Source: an uncultured SAR86 cluster bacterium
GTDB lineage: Bacteria; Pseudomonadota; Gammaproteobacteria; Magnimaribacterales; D2472
Assembly (NCBI GenBank): GCA_902538705.1
Contig: CACBGD010000001.1
Span: 1-64,000, forward strand
Length of the DNA: 64,000 bases
Direction: 5' to 3'
Shown: positions 17,912-27,479 of the stretch, in pieces
How positions within the stretch are numbered: position 1 is the stretch's first letter
Layout: each line of letters opens with the position of its first letter
Program-made: the position numbers and the translations under genes
The notes under the pieces: generated by a model
What the model was told of the DNA's origin: nothing
The model's input: the letters and a program-made list of their open reading frames with translations, nothing else
The model's database searches: none

Positions 17912-20049
17912 TTTGTTCCCTCTTGTTCAAAATTTATTTGAACTCGTGCTGACTCACCAGCTCCTTCATAATTTAGTACTATACCCTCTCCAAACGTTGG
18001 ATGTGAAACTTTTTCACCGAGAGAAATTCCAATGGAATCCGAAGAATCCTTTAAAGATGGACTCATCTGACCTTTTCTTTTATAAGGGATTGTTGTCTGT
18101 GCCCTAGGTCTTATTTCTTCGATTAGCTCTGCTGGTATTTCCTTAAGAAATCTCGAGGGTGGATTAAATATATCAGCTCCATGAAGTCTTCTTGATTCTG
18201 CATAGGTTAAGTAAAGTTTTCGCATTGCTCTTGTTATTCCTACGTAACAAAGGCGTCTTTCCTCTTCTAGCTGAGATGCACTTTCCATTGATCTGCCATG
18301 TGGAAACAAGCTTTCTTCCATGCCGGTTAAGAAAACTAATTTAAATTCTAGTCCTTTTGCTGAATGTAATGTCATTAACTGAACAGCATCATCATGTTCA
18401 CCTGCTTGCCTGTCTCCTGCATCTAAAGAAATAACATCTAAAAAACTTTCAACAATCTCCTTATTGTCTTTATCTTCATTAAAAGATTGTTCAAAGTTTT
18501 TTGCAGCCGATACAAGCTCATCAAGGTTCTCTGTCCTTGTTTTACCCTTTTCTCCAGGCTCCTTCTTATGGAAATCATATAGACCTGACTTTACATTTAT
18601 ATGCTCAACTAATTCAGAAAGGTTATGAGTTTGCAACATCTCAAAAGCATTCGCAATAAACTCTAAATATGAGCCAAGCCCCGAAGCTCCCTTTCCTTTT
18701 ATTGCACCTTCATCAATTAATTTAGCAGCAGCTTTGATATAAGAAATCCCAGATTTTTTTGCTTCACCTCTTACCTTGGCTAAAGTTTTTTGGCCAACGC
18801 CTCTGGTTGGATTCGATATTGATCTTTCAAAAGCCGGGTTATCCGAATTATTAAAAATTACCTTTAAATAACTTATTGCATTCTTAATCTCAAGCCTGTC
18901 ATAGAATCGAAGTCCACCATAAATTCTGTAGGGAATACCTACCCTTAATAAAGCCTCCTCTATGGCTCGTGATTGAGCATTAGATCTATAAAGCACAGCT
19001 GAGTCTTGATAAAGTTCTCCCTTTTCCATCCAATCCTTTACGACACCAGCTACAAATCTTGCCTCCTCTTGTTCATTGAAGGCTTGATATAAGATTAGGT
19101 TTTCTCCCTCAAGCTCCTCGGTCCATAGGTTCTTTCCAAGCCTATCAGCATTATTATCGATCAAAGCATTAGCTGCGGAGAGAATTTTGCTTGTTGACCT
19201 ATAGTTCTGCTCTAATTTAACAACACTTACCTTTTTAAACTCTTTTATAAAAGCATCTACATTTTCAACTTTTGCGCCCCTCCATCCATATATGGATTGA
19301 TCATCATCTCCAACGGCTGTTGTAAGTGCGTCCATTGAGGTTATTTCCTTTAACCACTTATATTGAATAGTGTTGGTGTCTTGAAACTCATCAATCAAAA
19401 TAGATCTAAATCTTTTATGAAAATAACTTTTAACAGAAGCATTTTTTCTGATGAGCTCATAAGATTTTAAAATTAACTCTGCAAAATCTACCAAACTGTC
19501 ATTTCTACAAAGCTCTTCGTATTCTGTATAGACTCCTTTAATTGTTTTTTTATAAAAGTCACCTCTATCTCTTATTGATTTTGCTCTTTTTCCGCAGTCC
19601 TTCCAGCTATTTATTTGCCATTGAGTTTGTCGATATGGAAACTTCGCTTCATCAATGCCTTGTTCTTTGGATAGCCTTTTTATAATTCTCAACTGATCAT
19701 CAGCATCAAGGATTGTAAAACCTGAAGACAGCTCAGCTTCTTTGTTAAACCTTCTTAAAATCCTATGAGAGAGACTGTGAAAAGTTCCACACCAAATTTC
19801 TGGTGATGGATGTTGCAGAAGATCTTCAATTCTTGATCTCATTTCATTAGCTGCTTTGTTTGTAAAAGTCACTGCCATAATTGAGCCAGGTGAAAAGCTC
19901 AGTGCCTCTACTTGCCATGCAACTTTATGAACAAGCACCCTAGTTTTTCCTGATCCAGCTCCCGCTAAAACCATTATATTTTGATCTTCAGAGGCAACAG
20001 CATGCCGTTGTTGATCGTTCAGGTTTTCAAGTATGTGGGATACGTCCAT
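17872..20049 (-). CDS. uvrD: DNA helicase II (UvrD)
   Basis: Superfamily 1 3'-5' helicase of 725 residues acting in nucleotide excision and mismatch repair. Motif I is AGAGSGKTRVL (about 30-40), motif II is IDEFQDTN, then GDDDQSIYGWRGA, LEQNYRSTSKIL, and motifs V/VI as LMTLHSAKGLEF and YVGITRAM. The C-terminal tail has the Tudor-like domain (SHPTFGEGIVLNYEG). The end overlaps the start of the TRAP binding protein. Confidence 0.96.
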   Translation of the reverse strand: MDVSHILENLNDQQRHAVASEDQNIMVLAGAGSGKTRVLVHKVAWQVEALSFSPGSIMAVTFTNKAANEMRSRIEDLLQHPSPEIWCGTFHSLSHRILRRFNKEAELSSGFTILDADDQLRIIKRLSKEQGIDEAKFPYRQTQWQINSWKDCGKRAKSIRDRGDFYKKTIKGVYTEYEELCRNDSLVDFAELILKSYELIRKNASVKSYFHKRFRSILIDEFQDTNTIQYKWLKEITSMDALTTAVGDDDQSIYGWRGAKVENVDAFIKEFKKVSVVKLEQNYRSTSKILSAANALIDNNADRLGKNLWTEELEGENLILYQAFNEQEEARFVAGVVKDWMEKGELYQDSAVLYRSNAQSRAIEEALLRVGIPYRIYGGLRFYDRLEIKNAISYLKVIFNNSDNPAFERSISNPTRGVGQKTLAKVRGEAKKSGISYIKAAAKLIDEGAIKGKGASGLGSYLEFIANAFEMLQTHNLSELVEHINVKSGLYDFHKKEPGEKGKTRTENLDELVSAAKNFEQSFNEDKDNKEIVESFLDVISLDAGDRQAGEHDDAVQLMTLHSAKGLEFKLVFLTGMEESLFPHGRSMESASQLEEERRLCYVGITRAMRKLYLTYAESRRLHGADIFNPPSRFLKEIPAELIEEIRPRAQTTIPYKRKGQMSPSLKDSSDSIGISLGEKVSHPTFGEGIVLNYEGAGESARVQINFEQEGTKWLVLAFAKLEKI

Positions 20050-20102
20050 ATGATTGTTTTAGTATATATTGAAACTAATCATGTGGGTGTTAATATAATT
20101 TT

Positions 20103-21032
20103 ATGAACAAAGTTGTTGAACATCTAGGAAGTAAGTACCCAATTATTCAAGCTCCAATGGGCTGGATTGCAAGAAGTCAGCTTGCTTCTGCCGTCTCAAA
20201 TGCAGGTGGGTTCGGAGTGATAGAAACCTCATCTGGAGAGGTTGATGCTTGTAAAAAAGAAATCAAAAAAATGGCAGAGTTAACTGATAAACCTTTTGGA
20301 GTAAATTTGCCTCTATTGTTTTTAAGTGATTCAACAATGGTGGATTTTATTGTTGAACACGGTGTAAATTTTGTTACAACTTCTGCTGGAGATCCTGGGA
20401 AATATATAGATGTCCTAAAATCAGCAGATATAACTGTTTATCATGCAGTTCCAAGTTTAGCAGGAGCAAGGAAAGCCTTTGAAGCCGGTGTAGATGGGCT
20501 AGTGGTTGAAGGTACTGAGGGTGGTGGTTTTAAGAGTCCAGAAGAAGTTGGTTTGTTTGTCTTAATTCAAGCAATTAAGAATGAAATTGACTTACCAATT
20601 GTTGCTGCTGGAGGAATCGTAGATGGCGTTGGGATGGCAGCTGCATTTGCTGCTGGAGCTGAAGGCATCCAGATGGGAACAAGATTTGTTTCAAGTAAAG
20701 AGAGCCCTGTTCATGACAATTTCAAAAATACAATTGTGGGTTCGGGGACAAATGGTACTTTAATTCTTAATAAAAAATCAAAACCTTGTATTCGAGCACT
20801 TAAAACAGAACTAACAAGTTCAATTTACGAAAAAGGCATTATGGAAATGTCAGAAATGATGGGTATTAAGAATCTATACTTCGATGGAGATATGGAAGCA
20901 GCTCCTGCTCTTGCAGGTCAATCAGTGGGTTTAATTGATAGAATAAAATCAGTTGAAGAAATAATTAATGAAACTATTCATGAATTCAATCAAACAGTTT
21001 CTAAGTTAAGTGAGAGTAAATTTAATGAGTAA
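20103..21032 (+). CDS. Nitronate monooxygenase family protein (copy 1)
   Basis: FMN-binding TIM-barrel protein of 309 residues in the NMO/2-nitropropane dioxygenase family. Visible features: PIIQAPMGWIARSQLASAVSNAGGFG, the glycine-rich VDGLVVEGTEGGGF, IVAAGGIVDG and AAGAEGIQMGTRFVSSKES for the phosphate site. These oxidise alkyl nitronates, but many family members have unknown substrates. A second paralogue lies at 23307-24284. It overlaps the next gene by 8 bases. Confidence 0.88.
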   Translation: MNKVVEHLGSKYPIIQAPMGWIARSQLASAVSNAGGFGVIETSSGEVDACKKEIKKMAELTDKPFGVNLPLLFLSDSTMVDFIVEHGVNFVTTSAGDPGKYIDVLKSADITVYHAVPSLAGARKAFEAGVDGLVVEGTEGGGFKSPEEVGLFVLIQAIKNEIDLPIVAAGGIVDGVGMAAAFAAGAEGIQMGTRFVSSKESPVHDNFKNTIVGSGTNGTLILNKKSKPCIRALKTELTSSIYEKGIMEMSEMMGIKNLYFDGDMEAAPALAGQSVGLIDRIKSVEEIINETIHEFNQTVSKLSESKFNE

Positions 21033-21441
21033 TGAAATAAAAGATTTTTTTAAAACGTATTCGGACTTCGTCACCAAAGTAACTAGTGATCCCAGTCTTG
21101 ATCTTGATGCATTGATGGATAGATTAAAAGAAATTGATACTTCCTCTAATATTAAATCTGCAAGATTGTTAACTGCCGCAATGGGCCTTGGCAGTGAAAC
21201 TGGAGAATTTGTTGAAATTGTAAAGAAAATGTATCTTCAAGGTAAGCCAGCTTCAGAGGAGAATATCTTTCATATGAAAAGAGAGCTTGGTGACATTATG
21301 TGGTATTGGGCTACAGCCTGTGCTGCTCTTGATTTAGACCCACATGAGGTAATTGCTGAAAATCAAAAGAAGTTAGAGGCGAGGTATGGCGAACAATTTG
21401 AAGTACAAAGAAGTGAGGTTAGGAAAAAAGGCGATCTTTAA
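21025..21441 (+). CDS. MazG-like nucleotide pyrophosphohydrolase
   Basis: An all-alpha NTP pyrophosphohydrolase-type protein of about 138 residues. The metal-binding E-x-x-E plus E-x-x-D pattern appears as GSETGEFVEIVKKM followed by MKRELGDIMWYW. A GTG at 21010 could add five residues, but the ATG at 21025 gives the usual short overlap with the upstream stop. The substrate is not known; the family removes aberrant dNTPs. Confidence 0.82.
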   Translation: MSNEIKDFFKTYSDFVTKVTSDPSLDLDALMDRLKEIDTSSNIKSARLLTAAMGLGSETGEFVEIVKKMYLQGKPASEENIFHMKRELGDIMWYWATACAALDLDPHEVIAENQKKLEARYGEQFEVQRSEVRKKGDL

Positions 21442-21788
21442 TGATTGAAAATATAGTTGCTTATATTTATTCAATAACCGGTTTGATTTTTTTTATTTCA
21501 TGGCAAATGAATTACAGCCTTACAAAGTATTTTTTAAAAGAGCGGAATTTTGGAAAGACGCTATACTTAGAGCTCTTTTTTTTAATCCTTGTTGTGTTTT
21601 CTTATTACCTTAGTAGCTCAGCTTTTTTTATTTTGTTATTCATAATCCATGCGGCTAACGTATTTACAATTTTTTTCCTAAAGGATCATATCATAGATTC
21701 TTCAAAGATTTTTGATTCGCAAATTATGGAGATAACAACAGTTTCCTATTACATAGTTGTTGGGTTTTTGCTAATATTTTTAGCTTAA
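21441..21788 (+). CDS. Hypothetical membrane protein
   Basis: A 115-residue protein with four hydrophobic segments (about residues 4-24, 45-62, 63-82 and 95-115) and no motif I recognise. It starts on the last base of the previous stop (TAATG), so it is coupled to the MazG-like gene, and its end overlaps the convergent dehydrogenase by 9 bases. The function is unknown. Confidence 0.6.
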   Translation: MIENIVAYIYSITGLIFFISWQMNYSLTKYFLKERNFGKTLYLELFFLILVVFSYYLSSSAFFILLFIIHAANVFTIFFLKDHIIDSSKIFDSQIMEITTVSYYIVVGFLLIFLA

Positions 21789-22661
21789 TTTTTTATCTAG
21801 CGTATCTAATCGCTTAAGTAGGCTTGAAGTATCAAGCTTACCTGCTCCCATCTCTTGAAGTTCTTTATAATATGATTTGATTAACTCGGTTACGGAAATA
21901 TTAGCTCCGATCTTTTTAGAAAATTTTGAAACTATTTCTAAATCTTTAATCATTAGGTCAACCGCAAACCCAAAATTATATCGATCATCTATCATCGAAT
22001 TCCATCTATTTTCCATTTGCCAAGATTGTGCTGCCCCTTTTGAAATAACATCTAAGACATCTTTTGATGAGATGCCAGCCTTCTTTGAAAAGCTGGCTGC
22101 CTCTGCGAGGGCTTGAAGCAGGCCAGCAATGCAAATTTGATTAATCATTTTTGTTAATTGTCCATTCCCGGATGGCCCCATGTATTTATGAAAGGATGAA
22201 TAACAATCAAGAATAGAAGATATTTTTTTATAAGCGGCTTTATCTCCTCCTATCATAACTGAGAGTTTTCCATTTTGTGCTCCAGCCTCGCCTCCTGAAA
22301 CAGGAGCATCCAAATAAAAAGAATCTTTTTTAAGAAGCTCTTTGCTTATTGCATTTGCTATATCAATGGAAGTTGTTGAGTGATCAATAACTATAGTTCC
22401 CTTATTTAAATGTACTAAGATACCGTCACTGCCTAAAACAATCTCTTCAATATCTTTATCTTCACTTAGGCATATCAGAATGATATTTGATTTTGAAACA
22501 AGATCTTCTACAGATTTGCATATTTCTCCATCAAATTCGGAAGTCCATTTCTGAGATTTTTTTATCGTTCTATTAAATACTACAGTCTCGTAATATTTTG
22601 AGATGTGGCCTGCGATAGGGTACCCCATAGTCCCAAGGCCTATGAATCCAACTTTTAACAT
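21780..22661 (-). CDS. 3-hydroxyisobutyrate dehydrogenase-family oxidoreductase
   Basis: Beta-hydroxyacid dehydrogenase of 293 residues. The N-terminal Rossmann motif is GFIGLGTMGYPIAGH, and the substrate-binding signature is LDAPVSGGEAGAQNGKLSVMIGG. The catalytic lysine follows in GNGQLTKMINQI. Candidates for the substrate include 3-hydroxyisobutyrate, tartronate semialdehyde or a similar 3-hydroxyacid. It is the last gene of a three-gene run with the DsbA-fold isomerase and the second NMO. Confidence 0.88.
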   Translation of the reverse strand: MLKVGFIGLGTMGYPIAGHISKYYETVVFNRTIKKSQKWTSEFDGEICKSVEDLVSKSNIILICLSEDKDIEEIVLGSDGILVHLNKGTIVIDHSTTSIDIANAISKELLKKDSFYLDAPVSGGEAGAQNGKLSVMIGGDKAAYKKISSILDCYSSFHKYMGPSGNGQLTKMINQICIAGLLQALAEAASFSKKAGISSKDVLDVISKGAAQSWQMENRWNSMIDDRYNFGFAVDLMIKDLEIVSKFSKKIGANISVTELIKSYYKELQEMGAGKLDTSSLLKRLDTLDKKLS

Positions 22662-22665
22662 TTAG

Positions 22666-23310
22666 TTATCTTTCTTTGAGGCCATTTTCTTTGAGTGTTT
22701 CCATTATTTTCTCAAATTGATCCTGACCAAAGAAATATTTTTCTCCGATAACTGTTAGTGGAACACCGTGATGACCAGCATTGAGTTGATCAACCTGGTT
22801 TTGTTTTATTTGCTTTATAATTTCTTCCTCATGAACATCAACGCTTTCTCTAAGTTGATTTAAATCAAGGCCTACTTTTTTCGCTGCACTAGATAAATTT
22901 TCATCGCTGTTCCAGTTTTCTACACCGCCGAAAATAAGGCTTGATACCTCAAATGCAAATTCTATTCCTACACCTTTAATTTGAGCCATTTGTCCTAGAT
23001 GACATATATCAAAAATATATGGCTGATTTTTTGATATCTTTCCAGTGACAGTATTTTGCACAATTGGATCAGGTTTTAATTTAGTTGTAAAAGACATGCC
23101 GAGTCTTCTTGCTTTCTTGTTAGCATCTATGCTCAGTGCCAAAAAATATGGTAGTCCTTTTTTATCGAAGAACTCTGGTTTTCTGATTGCTAAAGGGTAA
23201 ACAACCTTAAAATTTATTTCGATTTCATACTTTTCTTTAAGCTCAAGCATTCTAGGGAGTATTAGAAATGAATATGGACTTCTATAAGAAAAATATAAAT
23301 CTATTTTCAT
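22666..23310 (-). CDS. DsbA-fold protein, 2-hydroxychromene-2-carboxylate isomerase type
   Basis: A 214-residue kappa-class GST/DsbA-like protein. The N-terminus DLYFSYRSPYSFLILPRM has the S-P-Y-S motif typical of 2-hydroxychromene-2-carboxylate isomerases where thiol oxidoreductases would have CXXC, and the C-terminal GVPLTVIGEKYFFGQDQF closes the thioredoxin fold. Isomerase or glutathione-dependent activity is likely, but the substrate is unknown. Its start overlaps the upstream NMO by 4 bases. Confidence 0.82.
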   Translation of the reverse strand: MKIDLYFSYRSPYSFLILPRMLELKEKYEIEINFKVVYPLAIRKPEFFDKKGLPYFLALSIDANKKARRLGMSFTTKLKPDPIVQNTVTGKISKNQPYIFDICHLGQMAQIKGVGIEFAFEVSSLIFGGVENWNSDENLSSAAKKVGLDLNQLRESVDVHEEEIIKQIKQNQVDQLNAGHHGVPLTVIGEKYFFGQDQFEKIMETLKENGLKER

Positions 23311-24284
23311 GAAGTCTTTGCTTTGGTATTAAATGCTGATGCAGCTTCAGTGAATTCACTTTTTAGTCTTTCAACTAATTCTTCAACGGTAGGGGCATCT
23401 TCAATTAATCCAATTCCTTGACCAGAACCCCAAATATCTTTCCAAGCTTTTGAGTCAGTATTACCTCCTGAACCAAAATTCATTGCGGACTTGTCTGCTG
23501 TAGGAAGATTATCTGGATCGAGTCCAGAATTCTGAATAGACGGCTTAAGATAATTACCTAGGACACCAGTAAATAGGTTTGAATATACGATATCATTAGC
23601 TGAACTTTCAATTAACATCTGCTTATATTCGGGTTCAGCATTTGCTTCATGAGTTGCAATAAATCTTGTTCCTAGATAGGCAAAATCCGCGCCAAGCGCA
23701 AGTGCAGATGCAACAGAATAACCATCTCCAATGGAACCAGATAAGATAATAGTTCCATCAAACCAAGATTTTACTTCTCTTAAAAGAGCAAAAGGAGATA
23801 ATGCTCCAGCATGACCTCCTGCTCCAGCGCAAACTAAAATTAATCCATCGACACCCATGTCAGCTGCTTTTTTTGCATGCCTAACATTGATGACATCATG
23901 GAAAACTAAACCACCATAACTATGAGTAGCTTTCACAACTTCTGCAGGTGGTCTTAATGACGTAATAATTATTGGTACCTCATGCTTAACACAAATTTCC
24001 ATATCACCTAGCAATCTATCATTTGATCCATGGCAAATTTGATTAACTGCAAAAGGTGCAACTTTTTTATCAGGATTCTGTTCTTGATATTCTTTCAATT
24101 CAGTTTTAATTCTAATAATCCATTCTTCAAGAACACTTTGTGGTCTTGCGTTAAGGGCAGGAAAAGATCCTATTATTCCAGCTTTACATTGCGCTATAAC
24201 TAAATCAGGAACAGAAATAAGAAATAAAGGTGCTCCAATTACTGGTATAGAAATGTTATCTTTTATGGAATCTGGTATAGGCAT
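23307..24284 (-). CDS. Nitronate monooxygenase family protein (copy 2)
   Basis: FMN-dependent NMO-family protein of 325 residues. Recognisable parts: IPVIGAPLFLIS, the active-site-type stretch GLILVCAGAGGHAGALSPFAL, IILSGSIGDGYSVASALALGADFAYLGTRFIAT, which binds the FMN phosphate, and SGGNTDSKAWKDIWGSGQGIG at the C-terminus. It starts the minus-strand run with the isomerase and dehydrogenase and may act in one catabolic route with them. It is distantly related to the copy at 20103-21032. Confidence 0.88.
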   Translation of the reverse strand: MPIPDSIKDNISIPVIGAPLFLISVPDLVIAQCKAGIIGSFPALNARPQSVLEEWIIRIKTELKEYQEQNPDKKVAPFAVNQICHGSNDRLLGDMEICVKHEVPIIITSLRPPAEVVKATHSYGGLVFHDVINVRHAKKAADMGVDGLILVCAGAGGHAGALSPFALLREVKSWFDGTIILSGSIGDGYSVASALALGADFAYLGTRFIATHEANAEPEYKQMLIESSANDIVYSNLFTGVLGNYLKPSIQNSGLDPDNLPTADKSAMNFGSGGNTDSKAWKDIWGSGQGIGLIEDAPTVEELVERLKSEFTEAASAFNTKAKTS

Positions 24285-24328
24285 ATAAGCTCCTAAGTAA
24301 TAGAATTAAAAACTTAATATAACAGCAA

Positions 24329-24961
24329 ATGAATAACCCTTTTAATCTATTTTTAATTTTTTTTTCTATTTTTTTATTTTCATGTTCTGAACGAAGTACA
24401 AATTCAAAATGTCTAGAGTATAAAAGTCAAGAGGAAGAGTTCTCTGCAATTCAAGTTGTTGGGAATGAGGATATTAATTTAGATCTTTCTTCGTTTGTCA
24501 CAACCTACTCATATCGAGAAGAGTTTAGTGGAAATTTAGGAAAACCTGCAGATCATGAGGGCTTAGATTTAATTAATGATGATGAGGAAATATCAGATAT
24601 ACCTATTCATGCAATAGCTGAGGGAACTGTAATCTATGCAAGGACTGGATGTCCTTCAAGCACTCAATTTAGTGATAACACTATTCTTAGAGAGTGTGGT
24701 GCGGGTTGGGGAAATCATCTAGTGGTAGATCATGGTGATAATATTTATTCGAGATATGCCCATTTAAGATTTGATGGGATTTATAAAAAAGTCGGTCAAA
24801 AAGTTAGCAAAGATGAAATTATTGGGCTTATGGGTAACTCTGGAAGAAGTGATATTAGACATCTTCATCTTGAAATAGGCCACTACTTGGGTGACTTTGA
24901 TAGTTGCAAGCCTTCTAGGTCTTTCGATCGCGTTGTTGATCCAGCATTTTATGGGTTTTAG
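24329..24961 (+). CDS. M23-family (LytM) peptidase lipoprotein
   Basis: A 210-residue protein with a lipobox LFSC (Cys19) and a LytM zinc-endopeptidase domain. Zinc ligands of the family are present: HxxxD (His76, Asp80 in DHEGLDL) and HxH (His178, His180 in HLHLE), with the AHL stretch near 145. GWGNHLVVDHGD is typical of the fold. It likely trims peptidoglycan or activates amidases in the periplasm. Confidence 0.88.
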   Translation: MNNPFNLFLIFFSIFLFSCSERSTNSKCLEYKSQEEEFSAIQVVGNEDINLDLSSFVTTYSYREEFSGNLGKPADHEGLDLINDDEEISDIPIHAIAEGTVIYARTGCPSSTQFSDNTILRECGAGWGNHLVVDHGDNIYSRYAHLRFDGIYKKVGQKVSKDEIIGLMGNSGRSDIRHLHLEIGHYLGDFDSCKPSRSFDRVVDPAFYGF

Positions 24962-25005
24962 TTATTATTTGCATAATCTAAAGCGAAATAAATAGTAAAT
25001 ATACT

Positions 25006-25692
25006 TTATTGGTTAAAGTTGTCAGCAACCCAACTAATTGACCAGAGGTGGCCCAGTCTTCTTTCATTATATTCAGATGGCAGTCTAACAACTGAAGATT
25101 CTGCAAAATCTATAATTTGTGGATCATAATCATAGCTATTGAATGCATTATCCAGTGCTTTAATTGTTCTCCATTGAAAATATGAAATATTTTTGTTTTT
25201 GAATTTGGGATGATTATAATCACAATATTTTTTTAGGTCATCGCTTCCTAGTGGGGCCGCAACAACATGAATTTCAGTTTCAATGTCATCTATTTTGTTT
25301 AATAGTAAAGATGAAAATACGCCCCCATAACTGTGACCTATGATAGTAATTTTTTCTATGTCTCCTTCCTCTTTAATCGCTTCCAAAAAAAGCTTAATTG
25401 ATTCTTCTGCGCACTTTGAAGTATCCCATCTAAAGAAATAGGTATTGATGCTTTCATTATCTATCTTCTGGAGCGGATAAATCCATTCAAAACCTCTGCT
25501 ATCACCTCCATGAATACCAATCAGTATTTCTTTACTACTTGAGTTTGGTTCAAGGTCATGAAGACCAAATTCAAGGTTCATAAGTGTTCTGCCTGAATTT
25601 AGATAATCATCTTTAAAGTCTAATTCATATAAATCAAGAGAAATGAGATTAGGTTTAAAAAATAAGATTGTTAATAATAGTAAGACTCTCAT
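25006..25692 (-). CDS. Exported alpha/beta hydrolase
   Basis: A 228-residue protein with an N-terminal hydrophobic signal and an alpha/beta-hydrolase fold. The nucleophile elbow is GHSYGG (Ser near residue 121), preceded by IHGGDSRGFEW. The C-terminal RRLGHLWSISW provides a plausible catalytic His. The substrate is unknown; esterase or lipase activity is possible. It is divergent from the exported protein at 25747. Confidence 0.75.
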   Translation of the reverse strand: MRVLLLLTILFFKPNLISLDLYELDFKDDYLNSGRTLMNLEFGLHDLEPNSSSKEILIGIHGGDSRGFEWIYPLQKIDNESINTYFFRWDTSKCAEESIKLFLEAIKEEGDIEKITIIGHSYGGVFSSLLLNKIDDIETEIHVVAAPLGSDDLKKYCDYNHPKFKNKNISYFQWRTIKALDNAFNSYDYDPQIIDFAESSVVRLPSEYNERRLGHLWSISWVADNFNQ

Positions 25693-25746
25693 TTTTATGA
25701 TTTGTTTTGTGATATCTTAATACTTTTATTTTGTGAGGAATATAGA

Positions 25747-26346
25747 ATGATGAAGAAAATTTATTTTACTTTTTTAATCGCTCCGTTTTGCTTGTTGGCT
25801 GATGATCATAAGGCTCAAGGTAACTCTATTGATTGGGAAATTGAAGCTTATACAACCTCTGCTCCAGATTTCATTGGTAATTTTGCGACAGTAATTAGTG
25901 CTTCTGGTGAAGTTTTAAGAGAGGGAAGTAATGGTTGGACTTGCTTACCGTTTATTGCGATGCCAAAAATGGGGTTCAAAACTAAAAATGAGGCAGCTCC
26001 AGCATGTGCTGATCAAAATGCAATGGCGTGGGCAAACGCCTATTTGAGTCAAACAGAGCCTAAGCTTGAAAATGATGGCTGGATTTGGATGCTTCATGGT
26101 GATACAGGTGTTGACAATTTTAGACCTTATTCTGAAGGTGACGAGAAAAATACGGATCCAAAAGATTGGATATACTCTGGCGCTCATCTAATGTTAATGC
26201 CAAAAGATCCTAATTCGCTTGGCAGTCAAACAACTGATTTCACAACTGGTGCACCATATGTGATGATGAAAGGGACTCCTTATGTTCATTTAATGATACC
26301 GGTTGAGGGTTATTATGACTATCAACCTGAATCAGCACCTAAGTAA
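25747..26346 (+). CDS. Exported protein of unknown function
   Basis: About 199 residues with a signal peptide (MMKKIYFTFLIAPFCLLADD). The start is chosen at 25747 because an AGGAA ribosome-binding site lies about 8 bases upstream; an earlier ATG at 25702 would spoil the signal. The mature part has WTCLPFIAMP, GWIWMLHGDTGVDNF and HLMIPVEGYYD, with two cysteines that could bond. I do not recognise the family. Confidence 0.7.
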   Translation: MMKKIYFTFLIAPFCLLADDHKAQGNSIDWEIEAYTTSAPDFIGNFATVISASGEVLREGSNGWTCLPFIAMPKMGFKTKNEAAPACADQNAMAWANAYLSQTEPKLENDGWIWMLHGDTGVDNFRPYSEGDEKNTDPKDWIYSGAHLMLMPKDPNSLGSQTTDFTTGAPYVMMKGTPYVHLMIPVEGYYDYQPESAPK

Positions 26347-26360
26347 GTTTTAGTTTCAAA

Positions 26361-26398
26361 TCTTCTACATCTATATTTTCTTTTATAGGTGTAGAAGA
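26361..26398. terminator. Likely bidirectional terminator hairpin
   Basis: A 15-bp inverted repeat (arms 26361-26375 and 26384-26398, one G-T wobble, 8-base loop TTTTCTTT) sits between two convergent genes. U-rich tracts after the stem are only weak on either strand, so the terminator call rests mainly on position and stem strength. Confidence 0.55.
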
Positions 26399-26402
26399 AG
26401 AT

Positions 26403-27479
26403 TTATTCTTCTACAAAACCCTGCCATCTTTGCATATATTTGATAAATCTATTACTTAGACCCTCATTAGATAAATATTTTTTTGAAACAGGAAGTTGGA
26501 TTGGTTTGAATTCTGGATTACCGATTACCTTTTTTGGAAAATCATGATGAAGGATCCCACCCCTTCCAATGGTTACAAAGTCAACTCCACTTTCTAAAAT
26601 TTTAGATACATCATTGGCAGTCCTTATATTTCCTGCCACTGTTAAAAAAGTATCCTTAAAATCCATATCGGTAAAATGTTTTAACAAGTTTTTTTCTTTG
26701 TGTTCCTCTTCATTTGGTTCCTTAAAAGAGTCCCATAAGGATATATCTAAGAAATCAATCTTTTTGGTTGATATTAAAGACTCACAAATTTCTTTAATCT
26801 CTGCAAGCTTCAATCCAAAACCTTCTGGAGATAAGCGAACACCTAAAATAAAATCACTACCGCATACATCCCTTATCCCATCAACAATCTCAAAAAGGAT
26901 TCTTGATCTATTTTCATTTGATCCTCCGTATTCATCTTCTCGTCTATTAATTTCGGATGATAAAAATTGAGAGAGAATGTAGCCATGTGCTCCATGTATT
27001 TCAACACCCTGATAACCAGATACCTTTGCTCTTAGGGCAGCAGAAATAAAATCTTCTCTGAGTTTTATGACTTCCTCAGTTGAGAGTCCTCTGGATCCTG
27101 TGCTGCTATCATCTGATGGGCATACTGGTTGAGTTTTGATCAATTCCTCCGGAGATCTCATTCCAGCATGATGGAGTTGGGCAATTGCTAAACTATCATG
27201 TTTTTTAATTTCTGCTGTTAGTTTCTTAAGGCCTTCAATATGTTTATCATCAAATATCCCTAACTGGCCTGGAAATCCTTTGCCAATTTCTTGGACATGG
27301 GAAGCACAGGACATTGTTATGCCAAAACCACCCTCTGCCCTCTTAGTTAACCATTTATATTCGTCATCTGAAAGAGTTCCATCTTCGTGACTTTGTGTAT
27401 TAGTCAAAGGTGCAAGCATAAACCTGTTTTTCATCTCTTGGCCAGATTCAAAGATTAATTTGTCATTTGATGATCTCAT
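26403..27479 (-). CDS. Old yellow enzyme-family NADH:flavin oxidoreductase
   Basis: FMN-dependent TIM-barrel oxidoreductase of about 358 residues. Visible: MLAPLTNTQS near the N-terminus, AIAQLHHAGM, VEIHGAHGYILSQFLS (substrate/FMN histidine region) and VTIGRGGILHHDFP. An earlier ATG at 27545 exists, but the ATG at 27479 overlaps the upstream stop as ATGA and gives a normal N-terminus. It may reduce enoates or dienoyl-CoA-like compounds; the substrate is open. Confidence 0.9.
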   Translation of the reverse strand: MRSSNDKLIFESGQEMKNRFMLAPLTNTQSHEDGTLSDDEYKWLTKRAEGGFGITMSCASHVQEIGKGFPGQLGIFDDKHIEGLKKLTAEIKKHDSLAIAQLHHAGMRSPEELIKTQPVCPSDDSSTGSRGLSTEEVIKLREDFISAALRAKVSGYQGVEIHGAHGYILSQFLSSEINRREDEYGGSNENRSRILFEIVDGIRDVCGSDFILGVRLSPEGFGLKLAEIKEICESLISTKKIDFLDISLWDSFKEPNEEEHKEKNLLKHFTDMDFKDTFLTVAGNIRTANDVSKILESGVDFVTIGRGGILHHDFPKKVIGNPEFKPIQLPVSKKYLSNEGLSNRFIKYMQRWQGFVEE

